The position numbers and the translations under genes were made by a program. Positions 46,668 to 54,938 of a stretch of DNA of 58,017 bases are shown one piece after another. Source of the stretch: Chelativorans xinjiangensis (GTDB lineage Bacteria; Pseudomonadota; Alphaproteobacteria; Rhizobiales; Rhizobiaceae); assembly GCF_009812055.1 (NCBI RefSeq), contig NZ_WQNH01000031.1, positions 1-58,017 of the forward strand, in the 5' to 3' direction. The notes under the pieces were generated by a model. The model saw only the letters and a list, made by a program, of their open reading frames with translations. It searched no databases and was not told the origin of the DNA. How positions within the stretch are numbered: position 1 is the stretch's first letter; every line of letters starts with the position of its first letter.

Positions 46668-46714
46668 TTCAATGAGCCGGCCTGTTCATGAGCCGGCCAG
46701 TTCATGAGCCGGCC
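46668..46714. repeat. Three-copy 16-base tandem repeat at the end of the FadR-type gene
   Basis: TTCATGAGCCGGCC recurs three times with a period of 16-17 bases, the first copy having TTCAATG. The last copy contains the stop codon of the FadR-type gene. The short run, without unique spacers, is not a CRISPR. Confidence 0.75.
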
Positions 46715-47520
46715 GCTGCGGGCCGTCGGGTTTGCCTGCGCCCAGCGCGCTCCGTGGAGCGCTGGTGCAGGCGAAGCTTGGCAATGCGCTCCCATTCGCC
46801 GGTGCGCTCGGCTTCCGCGCTTGCCTTTTCGACATAGGCGATGTGGGCAATCGCCGCCGTGCGCGCGGCGGCGGGCTCGCCGTCGCGGATGGCGAGGAAG
46901 ATCGCCCGGTGCTGGGAAAGCAGTTCCTCGCGCGCGCCGGGCAGATCGTAGATGCGGGCGCGGCTGTGGAAGACGCCGTCGGCCAGGAGCCGATAGCAGG
47001 AGCGCAGCGTGTGGAGGAGCACGAAATTGTGCGCGCATTCGCCGACGGCATTGTGGAACTCGACGTCGATCTCCACCTCCGTCTCGAAATCGGCGGTCGC
47101 GTGCGCATGCTCCATGCGGTCGATGATGCCGGCGAGCAGCGCCTTGTCGGCCTCGGTCGCCCTCCGGGCGGCCATCTCGGCGGCGACGGCCTCGATCTCG
47201 CGGCGGTATTCCAGATAGTCGGCGGTGGCCTTGGGATGGGTGGCGATCAATTCGCGCATGGGTTTGGCGAAGACCTCGCCGACGATGTTGGCCACATGCG
47301 TGCCGCCGCCCTGTCGGGTGACGAGAAGGCCCCTTGCCTCCAGCGCCTTCAGCGCATCGCGCAGGATGGGGCGGGAGACGTCCATCTCAGCCGCCAGCTC
47401 GCGCTCGCCCGGCAGCCGGTCCCCGTCGCGCAGCACACCCTCGAGGACCAACCCCTCGATCTGGCGCACAACGGCATCGGCCGTTCGGGCATGCTCTATC
47501 CTGGAATAGATGGTGTTCAC
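46702..47520 (-). CDS. FadR/LldR-like GntR-family regulator
   Basis: A 272-residue GntR regulator. The N-terminal winged helix includes LPGERELAAEMDVSRPILRD and ALKALEARGLLVTRQGGG. A C-terminal FCD domain has metal-site residues in EIDVEFHNAVGECAHN and LLSQHRAIFLAIRDG. The LldR/PdhR branch senses lactate, pyruvate or glycolate, and its position between lutABC and glcDEF supports control of both. The GTG at 47520 (VNTIYSRIEHARTADAV) is preferred to TTG at 47553. Confidence 0.9.
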   Translation of the reverse strand: MNTIYSRIEHARTADAVVRQIEGLVLEGVLRDGDRLPGERELAAEMDVSRPILRDALKALEARGLLVTRQGGGTHVANIVGEVFAKPMRELIATHPKATADYLEYRREIEAVAAEMAARRATEADKALLAGIIDRMEHAHATADFETEVEIDVEFHNAVGECAHNFVLLHTLRSCYRLLADGVFHSRARIYDLPGAREELLSQHRAIFLAIRDGEPAAARTAAIAHIAYVEKASAEAERTGEWERIAKLRLHQRSTERAGRRQTRRPAAAGS

Positions 47521-47588
47521 GGGCGAAACCGGCCTTTTGGCTGCTCGGCGCAATCTAGCGGCCGCAATCTAGCGGCATTGACGAAGAT

Positions 47589-47701
47589 TGGTCAAATGTT
47601 TTAACCAGTTTCCAACAAGGTCGCGCGGAAAGCAGCGGCTTCCGTCTGCCGGCAGTGCAGCATTTGTGCATATAGCTGAAGACCGGTAGATTTATTTTAC
47701 C
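47589..47701. promoter_or_regulatory. Two dyads, possible FadR/LldR-type operators
   Basis: TTGGTCAAATGTTTTAACCA at 47588-47607 (TGGT and ACCA as arms) and GGTAGATTTATTTTACC at 47685-47701 are AT-rich inverted repeats of similar size. They lie in the gap between the FadR-type gene and glcD. FadR-family sites often have GGT..ACC arms. The second dyad abuts the glcD ribosome-binding site, which suits repression. Confidence 0.5.
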
Positions 47702-47716
47702 ACAAGGACGCGTCCC

Positions 47717-49213
47717 ATGTCCGGACCGCATATGCCCGAGCCCGATGCGGCAACCCTGAAGAAGCGCGACGAGATCGTCGCCGACATGGCGCTAATCGTG
47801 CCCGGCGAAGGCGTGGTGGCGGCCGACCGCGAAATGCGCGCCTTCGAGAGCGACGGGCTGACGGCCTATCGCCAGGTGCCCTTGGTCGTGGTGCTGCCGG
47901 AGAACGTGCGACAGGTCTCGCGCATCCTGAAATATTGCCACGAGCGCAACATCCGCGTGGTGCCGCGCGGCTCCGGCACGTCGCTGTCGGGCGGGGCGCT
48001 GCCGCTTCAAGATGCCGTGCTGCTCGTCATGAGCCGCTTCAACCGCATCCTCGACATCGATTTTCCCAACCGCGCGGTGGTGGCGCAGCCCGGCGTCACC
48101 AATCTCGGCATCACGCAGGCGGTCGAACATGCCGGCTTCTACTACGCGCCCGACCCCTCCTCGCAGATCGCCTGCTCCATCGGCGGCAACGTGGCGGAGA
48201 ACTCGGGCGGCGTGCACTGCCTGAAATACGGGCTGACGGCCAACAACATCCTCGGCATCGAGATGGTGCTGATGAATGGCGAGGTGATCCGCCTCGGCGG
48301 CAAGCACCTCGACGCGGAAGGCTACGACCTCCTGGGCCTGATGACGGGTTCAGAGGGCCTTTTGGGCGTCGTCACCGAGGTGACGGTGCGCATCCTGCAG
48401 AAGCCGGAGACGGCGCGGGCCATGCTCATCGGCTTCCCATCGAGCGAAGAGGCCGGGCAATGCGTGGCCGACATCATCGGCGCCGGCATCATCCCCGGCG
48501 GAATGGAGATGATGGACAAGCCGGCGATCCACGCGGCGGAGGACTTCGTCCATGCCGGATACCCGCTCGACGTGGAAGCGCTCCTGATCGTCGAGCTCGA
48601 CGGCCCGCAGGCCGAGGTGGATCACCTGATCGAACGGGTGGAGGACATCGCCGCGAAGAATGGCTGCACGACGAGCCGCGTCTCCCACTCCGACGAGGAG
48701 CGGCTGACCTTCTGGGCCGGCCGCAAGGCAGCCTTCCCGGCTGTCGGGCGCATCTCGCCCGACTATTACTGCATGGACGGCACCATCCCCCGCAAGGAGC
48801 TGCCGCGCGTGCTTTCCGGCATGCGGGAACTCTCGGAGAAATATGGCTTGAGGGTCGCCAACGTCTTCCACGCCGGCGACGGCAACCTGCACCCGCTCAT
48901 CCTCTACGACGCCAACAAGCCGGGCGAACTGGAAAGGGCGGAAGACTTCGGCGCCGACATCCTGCGCCTGTGTGTCGCGGTAGGCGGGGTGCTTACCGGC
49001 GAGCATGGGGTGGGCGTGGAAAAGCGCGACCTGATGCCGGAGATGTTCACCGAGGACGACCTCAACCAGCAAATCCGCGTCAAATGCGCCTTCGACCCGA
49101 ACCACCTGCTCAATCCCGGCAAGATGTTCCCGCAACTGCATCGCTGCGCCGAGCTCGGCAGGATGCATATACACCGGGGGCAGATGCCGTTTCCGGAGCT
49201 GGAGAGGTTTTGA
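47717..49213 (+). CDS. glcD: Glycolate oxidase FAD-binding subunit
   Basis: Oxidises glycolate (or D-lactate) to glyoxylate (or pyruvate) with FAD, together with GlcE and GlcF. The 498-residue protein has the FAD PP-loop RGSGTSLSGGALPLQDAVLL near residue 90 and CSIGGNVAENSGGVHCLKYG near residue 153. Substrate-domain motifs NVFHAGDGNLHPLILYD near residue 382 and LTGEHGVGVEKRDLMPEMF near residue 430 are also present. AAGGACG precedes the ATG. First gene of glcDEF, divergent from the regulator. Confidence 0.95.
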   Translation: MSGPHMPEPDAATLKKRDEIVADMALIVPGEGVVAADREMRAFESDGLTAYRQVPLVVVLPENVRQVSRILKYCHERNIRVVPRGSGTSLSGGALPLQDAVLLVMSRFNRILDIDFPNRAVVAQPGVTNLGITQAVEHAGFYYAPDPSSQIACSIGGNVAENSGGVHCLKYGLTANNILGIEMVLMNGEVIRLGGKHLDAEGYDLLGLMTGSEGLLGVVTEVTVRILQKPETARAMLIGFPSSEEAGQCVADIIGAGIIPGGMEMMDKPAIHAAEDFVHAGYPLDVEALLIVELDGPQAEVDHLIERVEDIAAKNGCTTSRVSHSDEERLTFWAGRKAAFPAVGRISPDYYCMDGTIPRKELPRVLSGMRELSEKYGLRVANVFHAGDGNLHPLILYDANKPGELERAEDFGADILRLCVAVGGVLTGEHGVGVEKRDLMPEMFTEDDLNQQIRVKCAFDPNHLLNPGKMFPQLHRCAELGRMHIHRGQMPFPELERF

Positions 49214-49215
49214 GG

Positions 49216-49653
49216 GTGGCGCTGGAGAACCGCGGTAGGCGGCTGCCCAAAGCCACGGCGAGAGCGCGCGCCCTTCGCAAAGGCGACAATCTCGCAGAAG
49301 GGCGGCTGTGGAGCCTGCTGAAGGATCGGCAGTTGAACGGCCACAAGTTCGTTCGGCAGTTTCCGGTCGGTCCCTATTTCGCGGATTTTCTCTGCCGCCG
49401 GAAGCGGCTGGTGGTGGAGGTCGACGGCAGCCAGCATTTCGGCAGCGCGCATGACCGGCGGCGGGACGAATATATGCGCCGGGAGGGCTATTCGGTGCTG
49501 CGGTTCTGGAATGTGGATGTGCTGAAGGAGACGGAAAGCGTTTTGGAGACGATCGTGGCGGCACTGGAGGGGCGGCTAGCGGAGGAGGTCCATGCGCGGG
49601 ATTTGCGGTTCGTATTTTCCGGGTCGAGGGATGATGCAAGCGGCGATGTCTGA
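49216..49653 (+). CDS. DUF559 domain protein (Vsr/endonuclease-like fold)
   Basis: A 145-residue protein starting with GTG 2 bases after glcD. The DUF559 pattern is clear: LAEGRLWSLLKDRQLNGHKF, RQFPVGPYFADFLCRRKRLV and VEVDGSQHFGS, followed by YMRREGYSVLRFWNVDVLKE. The Glu, Asp and Glu-Val-Asp positions match the restriction-endonuclease-like active site. Its function is unknown; it is unrelated to glycolate oxidation. It is wedged between glcD and glcE and followed by a palindromic repeat. Confidence 0.88.
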   Translation: MALENRGRRLPKATARARALRKGDNLAEGRLWSLLKDRQLNGHKFVRQFPVGPYFADFLCRRKRLVVEVDGSQHFGSAHDRRRDEYMRREGYSVLRFWNVDVLKETESVLETIVAALEGRLAEEVHARDLRFVFSGSRDDASGDV

Positions 49654-49661
49654 GCCGAATA

Positions 49662-49799
49662 CCCCCTCACCGACCCGCTTCGCGGGCCACCTCTCCCCCA
49701 CAATGTGGGGGCGAGGAGTGGTGCCGAGCGTCGCCGCCGCGACTCCTCTCCCCCGCCCAGCGGGGGAGAGGTGGCCCGCGAAGCGGGTCGGTGAGGGGG
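49662..49799. repeat. Palindromic intergenic repeat, GACCCGCTTCGCGGG type
   Basis: CCCCCTCACCGACCCGCTTC and GAAGCGGGTCGGTGAGGGGG are perfect terminal arms of about 20 bases, with inner GGGCCACCTCTCCCCC / GGGGGAGAGGTGGCCC. It lies between the DUF559 gene and glcE, 40 bases before the latter, within the glcDEF transcription unit. Confidence 0.9.
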
Positions 49800-49839
49800 A
49801 TATTGAGCGGCTGGCGGCAAGTACAAAGGCCCTCCAGCG

Positions 49840-51048
49840 ATGACGACCTTCACCCCCACCACCCCGGCCCACACCCTCGAAACCGTCCAATGGGCCGTCT
49901 CGGAAGAAACGCCCTTGGAAATCCTCGGCCACGGCTCCAAGCGCGGCATCGGCCGCCCCGTGCAGACGGAGCACGTCCTCGACCTGTCGAGGCTTACCGG
50001 TATCACGCTCTACGAGCCGGAAGAGCTGGTGCTTTCGGCCAAGGCGGGAACGCCGCTGGCCGAGATCGAAGCGCTGCTGGCGAACCACAACCAGCAGCTC
50101 GCTTTCGAGCCGATGGACTACGGCCCGCTGCTCGGGCTTGAGCCCGGGCGCGGCACCATCGGCGGGGCGCTTGCCGCGAACCTCTCCGGCCCGCGCCGCA
50201 TCAAGGCGGGCGCGGCGCGCGACCACGTGCTTGGGGTGCTCGCGGTCTCGGGGCGGGGGGAAGTCTTCAAGTCCGGCGGGCGCGTGGTGAAGAATGTTAC
50301 CGGCTACGACCTTTCCAAGGGGCTTGCCGGCTCCTGGGGCACGCTGGCAGTGGTGACGGACGTCACCTTCAAGGTGCTGCCGGCGGCGGAGACCGAGAAG
50401 ACGCTGGCCGTCACCGGCCTCGACGACGCCGAAGCAGCCGCCGCCATGGCCGGGGCAATGGGATCGAGCGCCGAGGTCTCGGGTGCCGCGCACCTGCCGG
50501 AGGGCGTTGTCGGGCGGTTCCTGAAAGGCGGGCTTTCGGGCGGCGCGAAAACCGTCCTGCGCGTCGAGGGCGTCGGCCCGTCCGTCGCCTATCGCATCGA
50601 CCTTCTGACGCGGCTCATGAAGCCGCATGGGGCGGTTGAGGTGATCGAGGAGAAGCGATCGCGGACCCTGTGGCGGGAGATCCGCGACTGCCTGCCCTTT
50701 GCCGACGGGACGGAGGCGCCGGTGTGGCGCGTTTCCATGGCGCCGACGCAAGGCCACAGGATGGTCGACGCCTTCCGCCGGGCGGCCGGCGCCAATGCCT
50801 TCTACGACTGGCAGGGCGGGCTCATATGGCTGCGCATGGAGGCGGATCCGGAGGCGGAGGTCCTGCGTGGGCTGATCGGCCATTTCGGCGGCGGGCATGC
50901 GACGCTTGTGCGCGCCGCGCCTGCCGTCAGAGCCGCCCTTGCTGTCTTCCAGCCGCAGCCGGCCGCACTCGCCGCGCTTGCCGCGCGGCTCAAGGAACAG
51001 TTCGACCCGAAGGGCATCCTCAATCCGGGCCGGATGGCGGTCGCGTGA
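49840..51048 (+). CDS. glcE: Glycolate oxidase subunit GlcE
   Basis: The 402-residue second FAD-domain subunit of glycolate oxidase. The FAD-binding region holds ILGHGSKRGIGRP near residue 28, GRGTIGGALAANLSGPRRIK near residue 104 and VVKNVTGYDLSKGLAGSWGT near residue 150. A short C-terminal part ends KEQFDPKGILNPGRM, typical of the family. It has lost close contact with glcD because of the DUF559 gene and the palindrome. Confidence 0.94.
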   Translation: MTTFTPTTPAHTLETVQWAVSEETPLEILGHGSKRGIGRPVQTEHVLDLSRLTGITLYEPEELVLSAKAGTPLAEIEALLANHNQQLAFEPMDYGPLLGLEPGRGTIGGALAANLSGPRRIKAGAARDHVLGVLAVSGRGEVFKSGGRVVKNVTGYDLSKGLAGSWGTLAVVTDVTFKVLPAAETEKTLAVTGLDDAEAAAAMAGAMGSSAEVSGAAHLPEGVVGRFLKGGLSGGAKTVLRVEGVGPSVAYRIDLLTRLMKPHGAVEVIEEKRSRTLWREIRDCLPFADGTEAPVWRVSMAPTQGHRMVDAFRRAAGANAFYDWQGGLIWLRMEADPEAEVLRGLIGHFGGGHATLVRAAPAVRAALAVFQPQPAALAALAARLKEQFDPKGILNPGRMAVA

Positions 51049-51091
51049 GCGCGTGATAGAGTGGCCGCGCCATTCAAGTTGGGAGACGACA

Positions 51092-51472
51092 ATGAGCGAG
51101 CCAAACCCGCAGCAAACCCCGCCTCGTAAAGCCGAAGGATGGCTGGACCCGGGAGCGACCAACATTCAGGTGATCTACATTCTCTATCTGGTCGGTTTCG
51201 TCATCGGCATTTCAGCGCTGGTGGGCATCGTGATCGCCTATATGAATCGCGGCAAGTCGGATGAATGGATCGAGACCCACTACACCTGGGCCATCCGCAC
51301 CTTCTGGATCGGGCTTCTGTTCGGCCTCGTCTCGGCGATCCTCATGGTGGTCGGCATCGGCTTCCTGCTCCTGCTGGCAACCGCCATCTGGGTCATCATA
51401 CGCATCATCATCGGCCTGCAGGCGGTGGGCCGCGGCGAACCGATCAGGAATCCCGAAAGCTGGATTTTGTAG
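51092..51472 (+). CDS. DUF4870-like membrane protein
   Basis: A 126-residue protein with three hydrophobic helices: QVIYILYLVGFVIGISALVG, WIGLLFGLVSAILMVVGIGF and LLATAIWVIIRIIIGLQAVG. The ending RGEPIRNPESW and the WIETHYTWAIRTFW link fit the DUF4870 family. GGGAGACGAC precedes the ATG. Its function is unknown; it sits between glcE and glcF, 6 bases before glcF. Confidence 0.85.
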   Translation: MSEPNPQQTPPRKAEGWLDPGATNIQVIYILYLVGFVIGISALVGIVIAYMNRGKSDEWIETHYTWAIRTFWIGLLFGLVSAILMVVGIGFLLLLATAIWVIIRIIIGLQAVGRGEPIRNPESWIL

Positions 51473-51478
51473 CGACAC

Positions 51479-52801
51479 ATGCAGACAAACTTCACGCCCG
51501 AGCAGCTGGCCGAACCGCAGGTCGCCCATTCGGAGACGATCCTGCGCAAATGCGTGCATTGCGGCTTCTGCCTGGCCACCTGCCCGACCTATGTCGAGCT
51601 CGGCAACGAGCTCGACAGCCCGCGCGGGCGCATCTACCTCATCAAGGAGATGCTGGAGAACGGGCGGCCGGCGGACCGCGAGACGGTGACGCATATCGAC
51701 CGCTGCCTGTCGTGCCTTTCCTGCATGACAACGTGCCCTTCCGGCGTGAACTACATGCATCTGGTCGACCATGCGCGGGCGCATATCGAAAAGACATACC
51801 GCCGGCCGCTCCTCGACCGGCTGACGCGGGCGGCGCTTGCGCGCGTGCTCCCCTATCCCGGCCGCTTCCGTCTGGCGCTGAGGCTCGCCAGGCTTGGGCG
51901 CCCCTTCGCACCGCTTCTGCGCGCGCTGCCGGGGTTGAAGCCGGTGGCTGCCATGCTGGCCTTGGCACCGGACACCGTGCCACCGGCCGCCGCCGCGCCG
52001 GCAGCCCTGCCGGATGGGGCGCCGCGCGGGCGCGTGGCGCTTTTGGCGGGCTGCGCTCAATCCGTGCTGGATCCGGGCATAAACGCGGCAACGGTCCGGC
52101 TGCTCACGCGGCTCGGCATCGAGGTGGTGGCACCCGGGGGAGAAGGCTGTTGCGGCGCTCTGGTGCACCATATGGGGCGCGAGGAAGAGGCGCTCGATTT
52201 CGCGCGCAAGAATGTCGATGCCTGGACGCGCACCGTCGAGGAGGGCGGGCTCGACGCCATCCTCATCACGGCGTCGGGCTGCGGCACGACCATCAAGGAC
52301 TACGGCCACATGCTGCGGCTCGACCCCGGCTATGCGGAGAAAGCAGCGCGGGTCTCGGCCCTTGCCAAGGACATCACCGAATATCTGGCCGAGCTCGACC
52401 TGCCGGAGCCCGATATCCGGCCAGGGCTGGACATCGCCTACCATTCCGCCTGCTCCATGCAGCACGGGCAGAAGATCACGCGCCAGCCGAGGGCACTGCT
52501 CACGCGGGCCGGCTTCATCGTCAGGGAGCCGCGCGAGGGGCATCTTTGCTGCGGCTCGGCCGGAACCTACAACATCCTGCAGCCCGAGATCGCCCGGCGC
52601 CTGCGCGACCGCAAGGTGAGGAATATCGAGGCCACGGGCGCCGAGGCGGTCGCCACCGGAAACATCGGCTGCATCACGCAGATCGCCTCGGGCTCATATC
52701 TGCCCGTCGTGCACACGGTAGAGCTCATCGACTGGGCCTATGGCGGGCCGAAGCCCGCGGGCATCCCCGAAGCAAGGCCGATGGCCGTCGCCGCGGAGTA
52801 G
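51479..52801 (+). CDS. glcF: Glycolate oxidase iron-sulfur subunit
   Basis: The 440-residue electron-transfer subunit of glycolate oxidase. Two 4Fe-4S motifs, CVHCGFCLATCPTYVELG near residue 22 and CLSCLSCMTTCPSGVNY near residue 75, precede two CCG-type cysteine domains (GEGCCGALVHHMG near residue 223, CCGSAGTYNILQPEIA near residue 357). The final TAG stop is formed by the first three bases of a RIME repeat, so the repeat defines the end of the protein. Confidence 0.95.
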   Translation: MQTNFTPEQLAEPQVAHSETILRKCVHCGFCLATCPTYVELGNELDSPRGRIYLIKEMLENGRPADRETVTHIDRCLSCLSCMTTCPSGVNYMHLVDHARAHIEKTYRRPLLDRLTRAALARVLPYPGRFRLALRLARLGRPFAPLLRALPGLKPVAAMLALAPDTVPPAAAAPAALPDGAPRGRVALLAGCAQSVLDPGINAATVRLLTRLGIEVVAPGGEGCCGALVHHMGREEEALDFARKNVDAWTRTVEEGGLDAILITASGCGTTIKDYGHMLRLDPGYAEKAARVSALAKDITEYLAELDLPEPDIRPGLDIAYHSACSMQHGQKITRQPRALLTRAGFIVREPREGHLCCGSAGTYNILQPEIARRLRDRKVRNIEATGAEAVATGNIGCITQIASGSYLPVVHTVELIDWAYGGPKPAGIPEARPMAVAAE

Positions 52802-52862
52802 AGCAATTCCAGGAAAAGTGGAAACCGGTTTTCCGTCCGCAATTGCGACAAAACAAAGAGTC
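52799..52862. repeat. RIME-type repeat, truncated copy 3
   Basis: Begins TAGAGCAATTCCAGGAAAAG like the other two copies and continues to GACAAAACAAAGAGT, where the second dyad (TAGACC..GGTCTA) is missing. Its first three bases are the stop codon of glcF. Confidence 0.85.
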
Positions 52863-52877
52863 CAGGCACAAAAGGAA

Positions 52878-52907
52878 AAGGCGGCGCCTCCCTCAAGGCG
52901 CCGCCTT
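52878..52907 (-). terminator. Intrinsic terminator of the L,D-transpeptidase gene
   Basis: A perfect 12-bp stem AAGGCGGCGCCT / AGGCGCCGCCTT with a 6-base loop. On the minus strand it is followed by TTCCTTTT, and it lies 50 bases after the stop of the L,D-transpeptidase gene. It may also stop glcF transcripts arriving from the other side. Confidence 0.8.
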
Positions 52908-52956
52908 CCCCGACGTTCCGGCACGGTCCGGCCGGCCCGTCCCCCGTTCGATAGAA

Positions 52957-53754
52957 TCAGATTACCACGACCTTTGCCCCTACGGGAACACGCCCATAGA
53001 GTTCGATCACATCTTCGTTGCGCATGCGGATGCAGCCCGACGATACGGCCTGGCCGATGGTCCATGGCGCGTTGGTGCCGTGGATGCGGTAAAGCGTGGA
53101 GCCGAGATAGAGGGCGCGCGCGCCCAGCGGGTTCCGCTCGCCGCCTTTCATGTGGACGGGCAGGATGCGGCCCTTCTCCTTCTCGCGCGCGATCATCTCG
53201 GCCGGCGGGCGCCAGTCCGGCCACTCACGCTTCTGCGTGACCTTCTGCGTGCCCTTCCATGCGAAGCCTTCCTTGCCGACACCGACGCCGTAGCGGCGCG
53301 CCTTGCCGCCTTCCAGCACGTGATAGAGGAAGCGCTCGCGGGTATCGATGACGAGGGTGCCGGGCCCGTGCGGGCCCTCATAGGCCACTTCCTGCGGCAG
53401 GAACTTCGGATCGAGGTTGAGATCGGACAACGGCCGCGGCTTCGGCGCGATGGCCGCCGTTCGCACCGACGGCTCGGCGCGCGGCGACTGGCGCTGCGCG
53501 TTTCTGTATTGGGCAACCGGCCGCCGCTCGGCCGGGCGTTCTGCCACGCGCCACGCCTCGCGGTTCGGGCGGGCCTGCACAGCCTGCCGCTGTCGCTGGA
53601 CAGGCTGTCCCTGGCGCAGTTGCAGCACCCAGGGGGCGGAAAGGTCGGGGCTGACGAGAACCGGCGGCGGCTCCACGTAGCGGTTCTGCGCCTCAGCGCC
53701 GAGGGGAAAAAGCAGCAAGACGATCGCGCCGGCTGCGCTTGAAAAGGACTTCAT
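52957..53754 (-). CDS. L,D-transpeptidase (YkuD family), exported
   Basis: A 265-residue periplasmic enzyme that forms 3-3 peptidoglycan cross-links or anchors proteins. The signal peptide is MKSFSSAAGAIVLLLFPLGA with cleavage after AEA. A basic, Gln/Arg-rich linker spans about residues 45-110. The catalytic domain has RIHGTNAPWTIGQAVSSGC followed by IRM, holding the nucleophile Cys and the conserved His. The MKGGERNPLGARALYLGSTL segment is also typical. Transcribed alone with its own terminator. Confidence 0.93.
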   Translation of the reverse strand: MKSFSSAAGAIVLLLFPLGAEAQNRYVEPPPVLVSPDLSAPWVLQLRQGQPVQRQRQAVQARPNREAWRVAERPAERRPVAQYRNAQRQSPRAEPSVRTAAIAPKPRPLSDLNLDPKFLPQEVAYEGPHGPGTLVIDTRERFLYHVLEGGKARRYGVGVGKEGFAWKGTQKVTQKREWPDWRPPAEMIAREKEKGRILPVHMKGGERNPLGARALYLGSTLYRIHGTNAPWTIGQAVSSGCIRMRNEDVIELYGRVPVGAKVVVI

Positions 53755-54022
53755 CGACTACACTCTCTGTTGCTGGCCATTTGCACATTCAGACCTGGCG
53801 GCTACCGGCTCTGACGGGAACGGGCGGCTCCCGCAAAAAGCGGCTTCACACGCCCCGTCTGTCAGGATGCTGCATCAGACGGCCGAGCAAATGGTGAATC
53901 GGACTTCCTAAAATGCGATATTTCGGCAAAACCATCCCGTATGGTTACCGCCGGGTTCAGAAGGTTGGTGAACGGCTTGTTAAAACCGGTGGTTGTATTC
54001 TTAACCAATGGGAAGCGATAGC

Positions 54023-54661
54023 ATGAGCGAAGAAAGAACAGGCCTGATCGAAGGGGCGGACGGCAAGACGCGCTGCTTCTGGCACGCCAACCTGCCGGAC
54101 TACCTGGTCTATCACGACAACGAGTGGGGCCGGCCCGTGGCCGACGACAAGCGGCTTTTCGAGAAGCTGTGCCTTGAGGGGTTCCAGTCCGGCCTGTCGT
54201 GGCTGACGATCCTGCGCAAGCGGGAGAACTTCCGCGAAGCCTTTTCCGGCTTCGACTTCGAAAAGGTGGCGCGCTTTACCGAAGAGGATGTGGAGCGGCT
54301 TCTCACCAATGCCGGCATCGTCCGCCATGGCGGCAAGATCCGCTCCACCATCAACAATGCGCGCCGCGCCATCGAATTGTGCGAGCAGGAAGGCTCGCTG
54401 GCGCGCTATTTCTGGCGCCATGAGCCGGGGCTGGAAGAGCGGCCGGAAAAGCTCGACTACGCAACGCTCCGCACGCTCGGCAAGACCGAGATCTCGACGC
54501 GCGTCTCCAAAGACCTGAAGAAGCGCGGCTGGACCTTCGTCGGCCCGACCACCGTCTACGCCTTCATGCAGGCCATGGGCCTCGTCAACGACCATATCGA
54601 GGGGTGCGCAATGCGGGCGGAAGTGGAGAAGGAGCGTCAGCGCTTCCGGCGGCCGGCTTGA
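54023..54661 (+). CDS. tag: DNA-3-methyladenine glycosylase I
   Basis: Excises 3-methyladenine from DNA in base-excision repair. The 212-residue protein has RCFWHANLPDYLVYHDNEWG near residue 18 and LCLEGFQSGLSWLTILRKRE near residue 50. The zinc-binding Cys and His are at both ends: the final VNDHIEGCAM near residue 193 supplies the second pair. I chose the ATG at 54023 (MSEERTGLIEG) because GGGAAG is 8 bases upstream; the ATG at 54008 has no such site. The 268-base gap before it shows no gene. Confidence 0.95.
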   Translation: MSEERTGLIEGADGKTRCFWHANLPDYLVYHDNEWGRPVADDKRLFEKLCLEGFQSGLSWLTILRKRENFREAFSGFDFEKVARFTEEDVERLLTNAGIVRHGGKIRSTINNARRAIELCEQEGSLARYFWRHEPGLEERPEKLDYATLRTLGKTEISTRVSKDLKKRGWTFVGPTTVYAFMQAMGLVNDHIEGCAMRAEVEKERQRFRRPA

Positions 54662-54662
54662 A

Positions 54663-54681
54663 AAACCCAACTGATGGGTTT
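54663..54681 (+). terminator. Small hairpin after tag
   Basis: AAACCCA and TGGGTTT pair over 7 bases around a 5-base loop, 2 bases after the tag stop, followed by ATCT. It is a weak candidate terminator that also lies just before the DUF4160 gene. Confidence 0.4.
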
Positions 54682-54690
54682 ATCTAGAGC

Positions 54691-54938
54691 ATGGTTGTCG
54701 TCCACCGTGCCCTCGGCTTCCGGTTCGTCATCTACACGCTGGACCATGAACCGGCGCATATCCACGTTACCGGAGCGGGGCAGGCAAAGATCAACCTGCT
54801 TGGTCCCGATGGCAGGCCGGAGCTTGTCTACAGCATCGGTATCAAGCGTTCGGATATGCGTCGCTCTTAGCCGAAGTGGTCGAGCATCGTGATACATTCT
54901 TGAAGGAGTGGGAGCGTATCCATGGCCACCATGACTGA
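54691..54938 (+). pseudogene. DUF4160 protein gene, frameshifted near its 3' end
   Basis: The ATG at 54691 opens a 59-codon frame, MVVVHRALGFRFVIYTLDHE then PAHIHVTGAGQAKINL, the DUF4160 pattern, stopping at 54870 just after SDMRR. In the -1 frame the family's usual C-terminus continues without a break: VVEHRDTFLKEWERIHGHHD, ending at 54938. One base is therefore missing or extra near 54865. The restored reading frame would overlap the downstream DUF2442 gene by 17 bases. Either the gene is broken, or a frameshift is programmed, or there is a sequencing error. DUF4160 and DUF2442 genes are often paired. Confidence 0.8.

Noticed and set aside
46668..46714. Short repeat array as a possible CRISPR
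   Set aside because: Three tandem units of about 16 bases without unique spacers and partly within a coding region; no cas genes.
53755..54022. Possible small RNA or tRNA upstream of tag
   Set aside because: No cloverleaf and no hairpin with a T-run; only AT-rich promoter-like sequence is visible.
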